Positions 43,339 to 51,966 are shown, numbered from the stretch's first letter. The stretch is 64,000 nucleotides of DNA from Solirubrobacterales bacterium (GCA_016185345.1 JACPNS010000012.1:62001-126000), one strand, 5' to 3'. Numbers and translations are program-made. The notes: generated by a model from the sequence alone, not told the origin.

Positions 43339-44411
43339 GCGCCGAACCGCCGCGGATCAAGCGCGTGCGCGCTGCGCTGATCGAGCGCGATCTCGACGCG
43401 CTTCTGGTCACGAACAGCAGTAACGTCCGGTATTTGTCCGGCTTCACGGGCACGAATGGAACGCTCATCGTGAGTCAGAGCAGCGCGATTCTGTTGACGG
43501 ACTTCCGCTACATCGTGCAGGCCAAAGACCAGGCCGAGTACTTCGAAGTCGTCGACGGCGGTACGGACCCGCGAAAGAAGTTGATCGAGGCATTCGACCC
43601 CGCCAAGACCGTGGGTTTTGACGACGCAGATTTGCGCGTGAAGTTTCACGCGGGCTTGCTCAAGGAACTGCCCGAGGGCGTTTCGCTCGAATCGACCTCC
43701 GGGCTCGTGGAGGCGATCCGCGCAGTGAAGGATGACCACGAGATCGACGCAATCGCGCGCGCCGCGCTGATTGCCGACTCGATCTATGTTTCGCTGGCGG
43801 CCGAAGGACTGATCGGCCGCACGGAACTCGACGTCGCCTGGCGAATTGAAGTACTGGCGCGCGAAGGCGGTGCGAGCGGACTCTCTTTTCCATCGATCGT
43901 CGCTGCCGGACCGCACGGAGCGCTTCCACACGCTGAGCCGCGCGACGTCGCGATCGAGGCCGGGCAGTTGGTCGTGCTTGACCTGGGCGTTGTCCACGGC
44001 GGATATTGCTCGGATTGCACGAGAACCTTCGCCACTGGACCAGTCTCGGCTTCGGCGCGCGCTGCATACGAACTCGTACTCGACGCGCAGAAGAAGGCAT
44101 TGGCCGGCGTGCTCGTAGAGGCCGACTGCAAGGAAGTGGACGCGATCGCCCGAGATGTGATCAGTGCCGACGGGATGGGGGACAAGTTCGGTCACAGCCT
44201 TGGTCATGGCGTCGGTATTGAGGTGCACGAAATGCCCACGCTTTCGAGCCGGTCCGAGGGGCGCCTCGCGGCTGGCAACGTTGTCACCGTTGAGCCCGGG
44301 GTGTACGTCGAGGGCGAATTTGGCGTGCGTATCGAGGACCTCGTTGTGGTGACGAACGACGGCCCGCGGGTGTTGACACCGTTCACAAAGGAACTCGTCA
44401 CAGTCGACTAA
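43335..44411 (+). CDS. pepP: Xaa-Pro aminopeptidase (M24 family)
   Basis: The 358-residue protein has an N-terminal creatinase-like domain (LLVTNSSNVRYLSGFTGTNG) and the pita-bread M24 domain. Metal ligands appear in LDLGVVHGGYCSDCTRTF (two Asp), FGHSLGHGVGIEVHE (His), VEPGVYVEGEFGVRIED (two Glu). It removes N-terminal residues before proline. GTG at 43335 overlaps aroQ as GTGA. Its position between aroQ and efp is conserved in actinobacteria. The symbol follows general usage; pepQ would also be acceptable. Confidence 0.92.
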   Translation: MSAEPPRIKRVRAALIERDLDALLVTNSSNVRYLSGFTGTNGTLIVSQSSAILLTDFRYIVQAKDQAEYFEVVDGGTDPRKKLIEAFDPAKTVGFDDADLRVKFHAGLLKELPEGVSLESTSGLVEAIRAVKDDHEIDAIARAALIADSIYVSLAAEGLIGRTELDVAWRIEVLAREGGASGLSFPSIVAAGPHGALPHAEPRDVAIEAGQLVVLDLGVVHGGYCSDCTRTFATGPVSASARAAYELVLDAQKKALAGVLVEADCKEVDAIARDVISADGMGDKFGHSLGHGVGIEVHEMPTLSSRSEGRLAAGNVVTVEPGVYVEGEFGVRIEDLVVVTNDGPRVLTPFTKELVTVD

Positions 44412-44429
44412 CCACTACACGAAACGATG

Positions 44430-44435
44430 TAGAGT
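44430..44435 (+). promoter_or_regulatory. Possible -10 element (TAGAGT) and Shine-Dalgarno for the next gene
   Basis: TAGAGT would start transcription near 44443. GGAGGGG at 44455-44461 lies 7 nt before the TTG at 44469. Unlike most starts in this window, this gene keeps a standard leader with a ribosome-binding site. Confidence 0.45.
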
Positions 44436-44468
44436 TTCATCCACAATCCACCCTGGAGGGGTAAGAAC

Positions 44469-45053
44469 TTGAGCAAGAGCAGTCGTTGGGCGTTGGCACT
44501 GATTGGCGTCGTGATTGTCATCGTCGGCGCCATCTTGATCGGCACCGGGGGCGACAACAGGGACGCAATTCAAGAGCCCTCCACCGAGGCAACGGCCGGC
44601 ACCGGTGCAGCTAAGTCGGATCCCGGGGCATCCCCAAGCGGCTCGACCGGCTCTGACGAAGGCGGCGGATCGGGCAGCGGCACAGGCGATGGAACTGGCA
44701 GTGGAGGCGCCAGCCCGAGTGACCCTGGCGAGGACAGCGGCGGCGCGAGCCCGGGAAAGACGGACGACAGTGGCGGCGGAGCCGACGCGCAGATCGATGT
44801 CGTCTCCCCAGTCCTCACGGCCAGCAAAGTTCAGACGATCAACGTTGTCAGGGGTGAGTCCGTCGCGATCCTCGCCAAGGCGTCCAGCACCGGGGAGCTG
44901 CACGTCCATGGATACGACAAAGAGACCTCGCTCAAGCCGGATGAGGTTGTGCGAGCGAAGTTCAAAGCCACGATCGACGGCGAGTTTCCGATCGAGTTTC
45001 ACCTGCCCGCTGGGGACCAGGCAGAGGTCGGGATCCTCCTGGTCAGTCCGTGA
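44469..45053 (+). CDS. Membrane-anchored protein with Gly/Ser-rich stalk and cupredoxin-like domain
   Basis: The 194-residue protein has an N-terminal helix (WALALIGVVIVIVGAILIG, about residues 7-25), a long flexible Gly/Ser/Asp linker (about 30-115), and a C-terminal beta domain of about 80 residues. That domain (VRGESVAILAKAS, LHVHGYDKET, FHLPAGDQAEVGILLV) has the HxH-and-beta pattern of cupredoxins but no cysteine, so a type-1 copper site is incomplete. It overlaps the next gene by 4 nt, so the two are a unit. The TTG start is supported by GGAGGGG. Confidence 0.72.
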   Translation: MSKSSRWALALIGVVIVIVGAILIGTGGDNRDAIQEPSTEATAGTGAAKSDPGASPSGSTGSDEGGGSGSGTGDGTGSGGASPSDPGEDSGGASPGKTDDSGGGADAQIDVVSPVLTASKVQTINVVRGESVAILAKASSTGELHVHGYDKETSLKPDEVVRAKFKATIDGEFPIEFHLPAGDQAEVGILLVSP

Positions 45054-46363
45054 ATCTGACGGCGATCCCGCTCGCCCACGGGCTCGGCTTTCGATCTGAT
45101 CTTCCGCTCCCGAGCTGGCTGTTTGCCTGGGGCGCTGCGCTGATGCTTGCGCTTTCGCTCTTTGCTTTTGCCGCGCTCTGGAACGATCCGAAACTGGAGA
45201 TGGCACGGCTGCGGGAGCTGTTCAGGGTCCCGCAGCTGATCGAGCCGGTCAGCGGCGCGCTCGGAATTGCGATCTTCGCCCTGCTCGTGTACTTCGGCTT
45301 CTTCGGAAACCAGGATCCCGATCAGAACGTCCTACCGACCATCGTCTACGTCTTCTTCTGGACGATGCTGCCGCTGGTCTCAGCGATTTTCGGCGACGTT
45401 TTCAAGCCGTTCAATCCCTGGCGGGCGACGGCGCGCTATGTCGCGTGGCTTCGCGCGCGGCGCACGCCTGGACACCGGCATATTCCGCCGCGATTTGCCT
45501 ATCCCGATCGGCTCGGCCGGTGGCCGGCCGTGATCGCGATAGTCGCATTCGGCTGGCTCTCACAAGCCGGAGGCGATCAGGGCCGCGAGCCGTCAACACT
45601 TGCGATGCTCGCCCTGGTCTACGCCGCATTTCAGTTTCTCGGTATGTCGCTTTTCGGCGCCGAGCGCTGGGCCGATCGCGGAGATGCATTCGCTCTCTAC
45701 TTCGACTTCTTCGGTCGCATCTCTCCGCTCACGATTGACAAAGGAAGGCTCTGCGCGCGACTGCCGCTGTCGGGCCTGACCGACATCGCACCGCTGATCG
45801 GAACCGTGGCGTTCGTCTCGGCGATGATCGGCATCACGGTCTTTGACGGCGCCGAGCGCGCGGGCCTCTGGCAGTCGATCGTCGGTGACGATCCATCCAA
45901 GATTGTGGAGATGCTGGGCCTTGTCGCGTGCGTCGCGTTTGTTGCGGGCTTCTATCGACTCGGCGTCGTCGGCATGAAGTTGAGCCACATCGAGAAATCG
46001 TCGCGCGAGCTGGGGTTGATGTTCGCGCCGTCACTGGTGCCGATTGCGCTTGGCTATCTGCTCGCGCACTACCTCTCGTTCATGTTGTTCGTGGGCCAGG
46101 CGTTGCCGCATGTGATCGCGCATCCGATGGGCAACTCGGGATCGCCGCAGGTGGCCTATTTCGTTTCGGGCAACGTGATCTGGGGGGTGCAGGTCCTGGC
46201 GCTGCTCGCGGGCCATATCGCCGGGTTGATCGTCGCCCACGACGAGGCGACTGCCGTCTGGGGCAAGGCGCGCGCTGCTGCTCGGTCACAGATGTGGATG
46301 CTCGTGGTGATGGTCGGATTCGCCGGTCTTGGGCTCTGGCTGCTTTCGCAATCGCCGTCATGA
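45050..46363 (+). CDS. Polytopic membrane protein, fenitrothion-hydrolase-like
   Basis: The 437-residue protein has about ten to eleven hydrophobic segments, starting with LPLPSWLFAWGAALMLALSLFAF. It opens with a conserved-looking AHGLGFRSDLPLP. The internal stretch FGDVFKPFNPWRA and the ERWADRGDAFALYFDFFGRISPL region are the best conserved-looking parts. Proteins of this type are annotated as fenitrothion hydrolase in actinobacterial genomes, but I would not infer that activity here. The start overlaps the cupredoxin-like gene, which suggests joint function, perhaps metal handling in the membrane. It starts at GTG 45050. Confidence 0.7.
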   Translation: MNLTAIPLAHGLGFRSDLPLPSWLFAWGAALMLALSLFAFAALWNDPKLEMARLRELFRVPQLIEPVSGALGIAIFALLVYFGFFGNQDPDQNVLPTIVYVFFWTMLPLVSAIFGDVFKPFNPWRATARYVAWLRARRTPGHRHIPPRFAYPDRLGRWPAVIAIVAFGWLSQAGGDQGREPSTLAMLALVYAAFQFLGMSLFGAERWADRGDAFALYFDFFGRISPLTIDKGRLCARLPLSGLTDIAPLIGTVAFVSAMIGITVFDGAERAGLWQSIVGDDPSKIVEMLGLVACVAFVAGFYRLGVVGMKLSHIEKSSRELGLMFAPSLVPIALGYLLAHYLSFMLFVGQALPHVIAHPMGNSGSPQVAYFVSGNVIWGVQVLALLAGHIAGLIVAHDEATAVWGKARAAARSQMWMLVVMVGFAGLGLWLLSQSPS

Positions 46364-46481
46364 TGCGTGTGATGCTCGGGATTCGCTCGCCGCGACGACA
46401 AGTGTGCGCCAGCGACGCGCCGGAGACCGTCGATGATGCAGCCGCGCCATTCAGCGACAAATAGCCCGTTCCTCGACCATC

Positions 46482-46487
46482 TAGCCT
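46482..46487 (+). promoter_or_regulatory. -10 element (TAGCCT) of a leaderless promoter for efp
   Basis: TAGCCT is followed by TCAAGGC and the ATG at 46495, a 7-nt spacing. The 131-nt gap 46364-46494 has otherwise only a doubtful 34-codon frame. Confidence 0.55.
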
Positions 46488-46494
46488 TCAAGGC

Positions 46495-47055
46495 ATGATT
46501 TCAACGAACCAGTTCAAGAACGGGAACCACATCGACGTGGACGGTACCGTTTTCAAGATCGTCGAGTTTCAACACGTGAAGCCGGGTAAGGGCGGCGCGT
46601 TCGTGCGCACCAAGCTGCGGCGCGTAAGTGACGGAAACGTGATCGACAAGACCTTTCGCGCGGGCGAGAAGTTCCGCTCGGTACGCACCGAAGTGAAGAA
46701 GCTCCAGTTCCTCTACAGCGACGGCCAGGATGCACACTTCATGGACAATGAAAGCTTCGACCAGTTGTCTGCGCCGTTCGAAAAGCTCGAAGAACCGCTC
46801 GGCTTCGTCAAGCCGAACACCGAGATCGAGGCGCTCTACATCGACGGAGACTTCGCCGACATCCAGCTACCTGCATCGGTCGTGCTGGAAATCACCGAGA
46901 CCGAGCCCGGCGTACGCGGCGACACAGTCAGCGGTGGCGGCAACAAGCCCGCAACGCTCGAGACCGGCAGGACCGTGAACGTCCCGCTCTTCTTGAACAC
47001 CGGCGACGTGGTCAAGGTCGACACGCGCAGCGGCGACTACATGGCTCGCGGCTAG
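46495..47055 (+). CDS. efp: Elongation factor P
   Basis: The 186-residue protein starts MISTNQFKNGNHIDVDG and has the three OB-like domains of EF-P. The tip loop of domain I reads VKPGKGGAFVRT with Lys32 at the position that is lysylated, rhamnosylated or otherwise modified in other bacteria. The C-terminal signature TGDVVKVDTRSGDYM is standard. It relieves ribosome stalling at polyproline, and there are many Pro-rich stretches in the pilus proteins. No EpmA/EpmB modification gene is nearby. Confidence 0.97.
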   Translation: MISTNQFKNGNHIDVDGTVFKIVEFQHVKPGKGGAFVRTKLRRVSDGNVIDKTFRAGEKFRSVRTEVKKLQFLYSDGQDAHFMDNESFDQLSAPFEKLEEPLGFVKPNTEIEALYIDGDFADIQLPASVVLEITETEPGVRGDTVSGGGNKPATLETGRTVNVPLFLNTGDVVKVDTRSGDYMARG

Positions 47056-47058
47056 TCC

Positions 47059-47451
47059 TTGAAACGCTCCGATCAGCGCAAGCAGGCGGTATTCGCGCTC
47101 TACCAACACGATCTGACCGGCCGGGCGCTGGAAGACGTTTTCGAACGTGACACATCAGACTTCGCTCGCTCGCTCGCGGTCGAGACCCTCGATGAGCGCG
47201 ACTCGATCGACGCCACGCTCAAACGTTTTCTCAAGGAAGGTTGGACGCTCTCACGCGTCGCGCCGCTCGAGCGCAACATCATGCGCGTCGCGGTGCACGA
47301 GCTGAACGCAGGTGACGTCCCGCGCGAAGTGGTGATGGACGAGGCCGTGGAGCTTGCAAAGCGCTATTGCTCGGCCGACGCTCCGAAGTTCGTGAACGGT
47401 ATTCTCGGATCCATTCTTCGCGAGCTACCAGCGGTGCCCACAAATGACTGA
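47059..47451 (+). CDS. nusB: Transcription antitermination factor NusB
   Basis: The 130-residue all-alpha protein starts at TTG with KRSDQRKQAVFALYQHDLTG and contains the NusB core ERNIMRVAVHELNAGDVPREVVMDEAVELAKRY and APKFVNGILGSI. It binds boxA RNA with NusE in rRNA antitermination. It lies 3 nt after efp, as in most actinobacteria. Its 3' end overlaps the next gene by 8 nt. Confidence 0.95.
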   Translation: MKRSDQRKQAVFALYQHDLTGRALEDVFERDTSDFARSLAVETLDERDSIDATLKRFLKEGWTLSRVAPLERNIMRVAVHELNAGDVPREVVMDEAVELAKRYCSADAPKFVNGILGSILRELPAVPTND

Positions 47452-47632
47452 ACGCGATCCAAAAACTCAAGAAACGCTCGATGAGCTCGACGGCCTGATC
47501 GTCGAACTGAAAGAAAAGGTCTCCACACTGCGCGAAGGCGAGTTTGACGCCGGCGCACTTGAGACCCGCCTGCGCGAGCTGACCGAGCTCGCCAGCCGCG
47601 CCGCATCGACTCTGGAGTCGGTCTCGCGGTGA
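47444..47632 (+). CDS. Small coiled-coil protein, XseB-like by position
   Basis: The 62-residue protein is almost entirely helical (TLDELDGLIVELKEKVSTLREGEF, then ALETRLRELTELASRAASTLE). The place between nusB and ispA is often held by the exodeoxyribonuclease VII small subunit, and the length fits. The conserved XseB core (FEEALxxLExIVxxLExG) is only faintly visible and xseA is absent. I therefore keep the call as hypothetical. The ATG overlaps nusB by 8 nt and ispA by 4 nt. Confidence 0.55.
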   Translation: MTERDPKTQETLDELDGLIVELKEKVSTLREGEFDAGALETRLRELTELASRAASTLESVSR

Positions 47633-48513
47633 ACGCCGCCCCGGCGTTTCCGGACGCCAAACGTCTGTCGGTCGACGCCTATCTGGAAAAGATCGACTTC
47701 GAGGCCGTGCCTCAGATCGATGAGTTGGTCGAGGCGATGCGTTACTCACTGCTGGCCGGTGGCAAGCGTGTCCGACCAGTCCTTGCGCTGAGCACCGCGC
47801 ACGCGCTGGGCCACGACCCTTCAGTTGTCATGCCGTACGCGGCAGCGCTCGAACTGATCCACACCTATTCGCTGATCCACGACGACCTTCCGGCGATGGA
47901 CGACGACGACCTGCGCCGCGGCAAGCCCACCTGCCACGTTGCATACGGCGAGAACGTCGCGATCCTCGCCGGCGACGCGTTGTTCGCCGAAGCCCTGCGG
48001 CTGATCACGGCGAACCAGGCTGGCGATCCGATGCATGTGGTCGGCGCGATGGACGAGTTGCTCGCTGCGATCGGCGCAGGCGGAATGGTCGGCGGACAGT
48101 TCATCGACATCGACGAGCAGGTCGAGAACGCCGACGAACTGAAGCTGATGCATGAGCTGAAGACCGGCCGCCTGATCCGCGCATCGGTGCGCGGCGCGGC
48201 GATCGTGCTCGGTACCCCGACCAAGCAGGTCGAGCAGCTCGGCGACTTCGCTGGCGAGTTAGGGGTACTTTTTCAGATCATCGACGATATTCTCGATGTC
48301 ACTGGCTCGAGCGCGGATCTTGGGAAACCACAGGGAAGCGACGAGCGGCACGGCAAGGCGACATATGTCAGCGTGTTCGGCCTCGATGGAGCGCGAAAGC
48401 TGGCCGACGAGAGCTTTGGCCGTGTGCGCGGACTGCTCGAGTCGATCGACTTCCGCGGAGACGCCGCTGACTTGCAGGCGGTAAGCGCCTACATCTACGG
48501 CCGAGATAGGTAG
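47629..48513 (+). CDS. ispA: Short-chain polyprenyl diphosphate synthase (farnesyl/geranyl type)
   Basis: The 294-residue protein has the first Asp-rich motif DDLPAMDDDDLRRG (about residue 84) and the second DDILD in FQIIDDILDVTG. Conserved GGKRVRP at about residue 43 binds the diphosphate. Class II-type features upstream of the first motif (YSLIHDDLPAMDDDDLRRGKPTCH) resemble bacterial FPP synthases. It elongates DMAPP/GPP with IPP. The start is GTG 47629. dxs follows 40 nt downstream, so isoprenoid precursor supply and use are linked. Confidence 0.92.
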   Translation: MNAAPAFPDAKRLSVDAYLEKIDFEAVPQIDELVEAMRYSLLAGGKRVRPVLALSTAHALGHDPSVVMPYAAALELIHTYSLIHDDLPAMDDDDLRRGKPTCHVAYGENVAILAGDALFAEALRLITANQAGDPMHVVGAMDELLAAIGAGGMVGGQFIDIDEQVENADELKLMHELKTGRLIRASVRGAAIVLGTPTKQVEQLGDFAGELGVLFQIIDDILDVTGSSADLGKPQGSDERHGKATYVSVFGLDGARKLADESFGRVRGLLESIDFRGDAADLQAVSAYIYGRDR

Positions 48514-48553
48514 AGCTATTCCCAAGCAGGACAAAAAGCTGAGTTCAGGACCG

Positions 48554-50488
48554 TTGCTTCCCGGCATTGCCGGACCCAACGACCTGACGGGTCTCGGCGA
48601 CGAGCAGCTCCAACAGATCGCCCAAGAAGTACGCGAGGAGCTGATCGACACCGTCGGTGAGATCGGCGGCCACTTCGGCGCCAACCTCGGCGTCTGCGAA
48701 CTTTCGGTCGTATTGCACTCTCTGCTCGACTCTCCGAAGGACAAGATTCTCTGGGACGTCGGCCACCAGGCGTACCCGCACAAGATGCTCACCGGCCGCC
48801 GCGAGGAGCTGCCGACGATCCGCAAGTACGGCGGACTCGCTCCGTTCTGCGCCACGTTTGAGTCCGAGCACGACATCATGGGCGCCGGTCACGCATCCAC
48901 TTCAATTTCTTACGCCGTCGGCCTCAAAGAGGCGATGCGCCTCGGCCAGGGCGAGGACGGCAAGGTCGTCGCAGTGATCGGCGACGGATCGATGACCGGC
49001 GGCGTCGCCTTCGAGGCGATCCACAACGCCGGCGGCCTTGGCACCCCGATCGTCGTGATTCTGAATGACAACGGCATGAGCATTTCGCCGAACGTCGGCG
49101 CGCTCTCGCGCTACTTCAACCGCGTACGCATGAACCCGAAGCTGTACAAGGCCCGCGACAAGGCCGAGGGTGGATTGACCAAGCTCCCGGCTGGCATCGG
49201 CGCTGCCTTTGAGCGCTTCGGGCCGGCCTTCAAGGAATCGGTCAAGGCCTTCTGGGCGCCTGGCCTGCTCTGGGAAGAGCTCGACTTCGCCTACATCGGC
49301 GTTGTTGACGGCCACGACATCGGTGAGTTGCGCACTGCGATCGAAGAGGCTCTCGAAGCCGATCGCCCTGTCGTCGTGCATATCGCGACAGTCAAGGGCA
49401 AGGGATTCTCGCCGGCCGAAGAGGGTGGACTCGGCGGCATGGAGCAGTGGCACGCGGTCAAGCCGATGGGCATCACCGACCGCAAGCCGTCCCCGGCCGG
49501 CATCAGCGGGGGCTTGCCGAACCGGCCATCGCCGCCGCAGTACACAAAGGTCTTTGGCGAGGCGATCGTGGCCGAGGCGCGCCGCGACCCACGTGTCGTC
49601 GGAATCACCGCAGCGATGAACTCGGGCACCGGGCTGTCGATCATGCAGAAGGAGATGCCTGATCACTACTTCGACGTCGGCATTGCCGAGCAGCACGCCG
49701 TGTTGTTCGCTGCCGGCCTCTCACTCCAGGGTGTGAAGCCAGTCGCGGCGATCTACTCGACGTTCCTGCAGCGCGGCTACGACCAGATCGTCCACGACGT
49801 CTGCCTACAGAAGCTCAACGTTGTCTTCGCGCTGGACCGCGCTGGGCTGGTCGGCGACGACGGCCCGACCCATCACGGCGCTTTCGACATTGCCTACTTC
49901 CGCCCGTTGCCAAACGTCGTGATGATGGCCCCGCGCGACGAGGCTGCGCTCGTGGACATGCTGCACACTTCGCTTGTTTACGACGATGGACCGGTCGCGA
50001 TTCGCTATCCGCGTGGGGAGGGTGTTGGCGTACCGCTGCCCAGCACGCCCACAGCGATCGACATCGGTGTGGGCGAGGTGCTCACGCGCGGTGACGGCAC
50101 CGTGGCGTTGCTCGGGTATGGGAGCGGGGCTGGGCTCGCCCAGGGAGCCGCCCAGCTGCTGGCCGATCAGGGAATCTCAGCAACCGTCGCCGACGCGCGC
50201 TTCGCGAAGCCGCTCGACACAGAATTGATCAACGAGCTCGCCGCCGAGCACAAACTCCTGGTCACGCTAGAAGAGGGTGTGCTCTCTGGCGGATTCGGTG
50301 CTGGAGTGCTTGAGCACCTCGCAGACAACGGACTTCCCGTTCAGCTTCTGCGCGTCGGCCTGCCCGACCGTTACATCACGCACGGAGCACCCGCGCTCCT
50401 GCACGAAGAAGTCGGCTTCACCCCCGACGCAGTAGCCAAACGCATCACCGACCGACTGTCTGCAAAGACGCCGGTCGACGCGTCCTGA
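48554..50488 (+). CDS. dxs: 1-Deoxy-D-xylulose-5-phosphate synthase
   Basis: The 644-residue protein has the transketolase-like TPP-binding motif GDGSMTGGVAFEAIHNAG, the N-terminal DVGHQAYPHKMLTGR, and the pyrimidine-domain VGIAEQHAV with RAGLVGDDGPTHHGAFD. It makes DXP from pyruvate and glyceraldehyde-3-phosphate, the first step of the MEP pathway. The start at TTG 48554 follows AGGA (6 nt upstream). The gene ends 47 nt before the converging minus-strand gene; CGCTTTAAAGCG (50522-50533) is a perfect palindrome in that gap. Confidence 0.95.
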   Translation: MLPGIAGPNDLTGLGDEQLQQIAQEVREELIDTVGEIGGHFGANLGVCELSVVLHSLLDSPKDKILWDVGHQAYPHKMLTGRREELPTIRKYGGLAPFCATFESEHDIMGAGHASTSISYAVGLKEAMRLGQGEDGKVVAVIGDGSMTGGVAFEAIHNAGGLGTPIVVILNDNGMSISPNVGALSRYFNRVRMNPKLYKARDKAEGGLTKLPAGIGAAFERFGPAFKESVKAFWAPGLLWEELDFAYIGVVDGHDIGELRTAIEEALEADRPVVVHIATVKGKGFSPAEEGGLGGMEQWHAVKPMGITDRKPSPAGISGGLPNRPSPPQYTKVFGEAIVAEARRDPRVVGITAAMNSGTGLSIMQKEMPDHYFDVGIAEQHAVLFAAGLSLQGVKPVAAIYSTFLQRGYDQIVHDVCLQKLNVVFALDRAGLVGDDGPTHHGAFDIAYFRPLPNVVMMAPRDEAALVDMLHTSLVYDDGPVAIRYPRGEGVGVPLPSTPTAIDIGVGEVLTRGDGTVALLGYGSGAGLAQGAAQLLADQGISATVADARFAKPLDTELINELAAEHKLLVTLEEGVLSGGFGAGVLEHLADNGLPVQLLRVGLPDRYITHGAPALLHEEVGFTPDAVAKRITDRLSAKTPVDAS

Positions 50489-50521
50489 TTTCATGCGGCC
50501 CGGCGCGTTGGCGCGCTGAAC

Positions 50522-50533
50522 CGCTTTAAAGCG
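50522..50533. terminator. Palindrome between two convergent genes
   Basis: CGCTTTAAAGCG is a perfect 12-nt palindrome next to a GGCGCGTTGGCGCGC repeat in the 47-nt gap. It could act as a weak bidirectional terminator for dxs and the reductase gene. The stem is short and there is no T-run. Confidence 0.3.
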
Positions 50534-50535
50534 CT

Positions 50536-51708
50536 CTAGCCCTCGAGCACTTCGATCTTGATGCCGGCTCTCGGAAGTCGCTCAAGCAGTGCATCGCCCA
50601 TTGCCGAGACCGGTGTCAGCTGGCCCGAGCGCTCGGGGGTGACGTCCAGCGCCAGGGCCAGCGCGCTCTCGGCGAGCATCTTCGAGGTTTCGTCGTAGCC
50701 CGGCTCCCCGCCCGAGACTGCGGTGCGCACAGTCTTTCCGCCGCCGGTTCCGACGAATTCGACGCGGAACCAGCTCTTTGCGCGCTTCTCTGGGCTTGGG
50801 CCTGTTCCAGGCGGGATCATCTTCATCAGGCGCCTGCGCACGGGTGGGATCTGCGCCAGCACGAACAATGAGGCGACTGCAGCGGTGCCAGCAAAGACGG
50901 TCGGGAGGCGCTTGGCCGCGTAGTTGTGTCCGTACTTGAAGTCTGGTCCGTAGCGATCGACCGCAGCCGCCGAGCGCTCCGTGACGAACTGGTCGATCGT
51001 CGGCAGCGGGGCCGTCCACATTCCCATCTGCTTGTCGCGGCGCAGAGCCGGTTTGACCGACCCAACCTTGCGGCCGTCCGGGCGCGGTTCAACCTTGCGA
51101 CGAGCGCGGAACGCGTCGATCGTCTGCTTGGCGTGGCCCATGCCGTTCAGCGCTGAATAGAACGTTCCGCCAGAAACCATCCCGGACGCGCGCACGCGGC
51201 TCTCGACGGTGATCGGAACATCCTCGGGCAGTTGAAGCACAGTGAAATAGGCGCCGAGGTCGTGGGGGATCGAGTCAAATCCGCAGCAGTGCACGAGCTT
51301 CGCGCCTGAGGTCTTGGCGGCAGCGTCGTACTTGACGTACATTTCGTCAACGAACGCGGGCTCGCCGGTCAGGTCGAGGTAGTCGGTGCCGCGCTCGGCG
51401 CAGGCCTTGACGAGTGGCTCGCCATATAGGGCGTATGGGCCGACGGTACTGATCAACACGCGAGTGCTCAGGGCAAGTTCTTCAAGCGAGGTTGCATCCT
51501 CGGCGTCGGCGGCAATCAGCGGCAGATCAGCGAGTGCGGGATTCTTCGCCGCGAGATCTGCCCGGACTTTGCTCAACTTCTCGGGGTTTCGCCCGGCCAG
51601 CGCCCACTTGAGGTCGTCGGGGGCGTTTTCCGCCAGATACTCGGCTGTAAGGAGCCCGACAAAGCCGGTGGCGCCATAAAGGACTATGTCGAAATCGCGT
51701 TGTTTCAT
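50536..51708 (-). CDS. Saccharopine dehydrogenase-like / trans-acting enoyl reductase family oxidoreductase
   Basis: The 390-residue protein starts MKQRDFDIVLYGATGFVG, a Rossmann motif, followed by LAGRNPEKL and later STVGPYALYGEPLVKACAERGTDYLDLTGE, which is the characteristic block of saccharopine dehydrogenase-like reductases such as the mycobacterial Rv2449c/Rv2953 group. HCCGFDSIPHDLGA is another family motif. Its substrate may be a lipid intermediate. I choose ATG 51708, since the upstream extension is not family-like and has no ribosome-binding site. A TAGGAT box lies 10 nt upstream. Confidence 0.85.
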   Translation of the reverse strand: MKQRDFDIVLYGATGFVGLLTAEYLAENAPDDLKWALAGRNPEKLSKVRADLAAKNPALADLPLIAADAEDATSLEELALSTRVLISTVGPYALYGEPLVKACAERGTDYLDLTGEPAFVDEMYVKYDAAAKTSGAKLVHCCGFDSIPHDLGAYFTVLQLPEDVPITVESRVRASGMVSGGTFYSALNGMGHAKQTIDAFRARRKVEPRPDGRKVGSVKPALRRDKQMGMWTAPLPTIDQFVTERSAAAVDRYGPDFKYGHNYAAKRLPTVFAGTAAVASLFVLAQIPPVRRRLMKMIPPGTGPSPEKRAKSWFRVEFVGTGGGKTVRTAVSGGEPGYDETSKMLAESALALALDVTPERSGQLTPVSAMGDALLERLPRAGIKIEVLEG

Positions 51709-51718
51709 CAGACTGGCG

Positions 51719-51724
51719 ATCCTA
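51719..51724 (-). promoter_or_regulatory. -10 element (TAGGAT) of the reductase gene
   Basis: Read on the minus strand, TAGGAT is 10 nt before the ATG at 51708, so the leader would be only about 3-4 nt. Confidence 0.4.
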
Positions 51725-51766
51725 TTAGACACCACGTAAGTTAGGAACCGAAGATACTTTGTGCAA

Positions 51767-51957
51767 GTGTGAGCAATCTCACACACACGTCACATACCGG
51801 TGCGTATCTTTGATTCCAGATACGGAAGTCGCCTCCAAGTTTGAACGGACACGATTTCTTACCCGGCCTGGCTCACTCCCCCAAGATCGAGCCAGCCAAG
51901 AGACACAGCAGTATCCTCCCCAGAGACAGGCCCCGCCCAACGCGGGGTCTTTCTCTT
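51767..51957 (+). ncRNA. Candidate structured small RNA upstream of tlyA
   Basis: This 190-nt stretch has four hairpins in a row. The first is GTGTGAG/CTCACAC with a CAAT loop (51767-51784). The second is CGTATC/GATACG (51803-51824). The third is CTGGCTC/GAGCCAG, with flanking GG/CC (51865-51897). The fourth is a terminator, CCCCGC/GCGGGG followed by TCTTTCTCTT. No plus-strand gene feeds this terminator, because the neighbour runs the other way, so something transcribed here must end at it. The tlyA promoter follows directly. I cannot match it to 6S, SRP or other known RNAs. A divergent-promoter artefact is possible. Confidence 0.4.
51931..51957 (+). terminator. Intrinsic terminator upstream of tlyA
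   Basis: CCCCGC (51931-51936) pairs with GCGGGG (51942-51947) around CCAAC and is followed by TCTTTCTCTT. The tail is U-rich although interrupted by C. Confidence 0.65.
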
Positions 51958-51966
51958 GCCCAAACG

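Noticed and set aside
46360-46464. 34-codon frame (MMRVMLGIRSPRRQV onward) overlapping the previous stop as ATGA
   Set aside because: Very short, no ribosome-binding site, no recognisable pattern, and the efp promoter lies just downstream.
47444-47632. Annotation as exodeoxyribonuclease VII small subunit (XseB)
   Set aside because: Position and length fit, but the conserved core is too faint and xseA is absent, so I left it as hypothetical.
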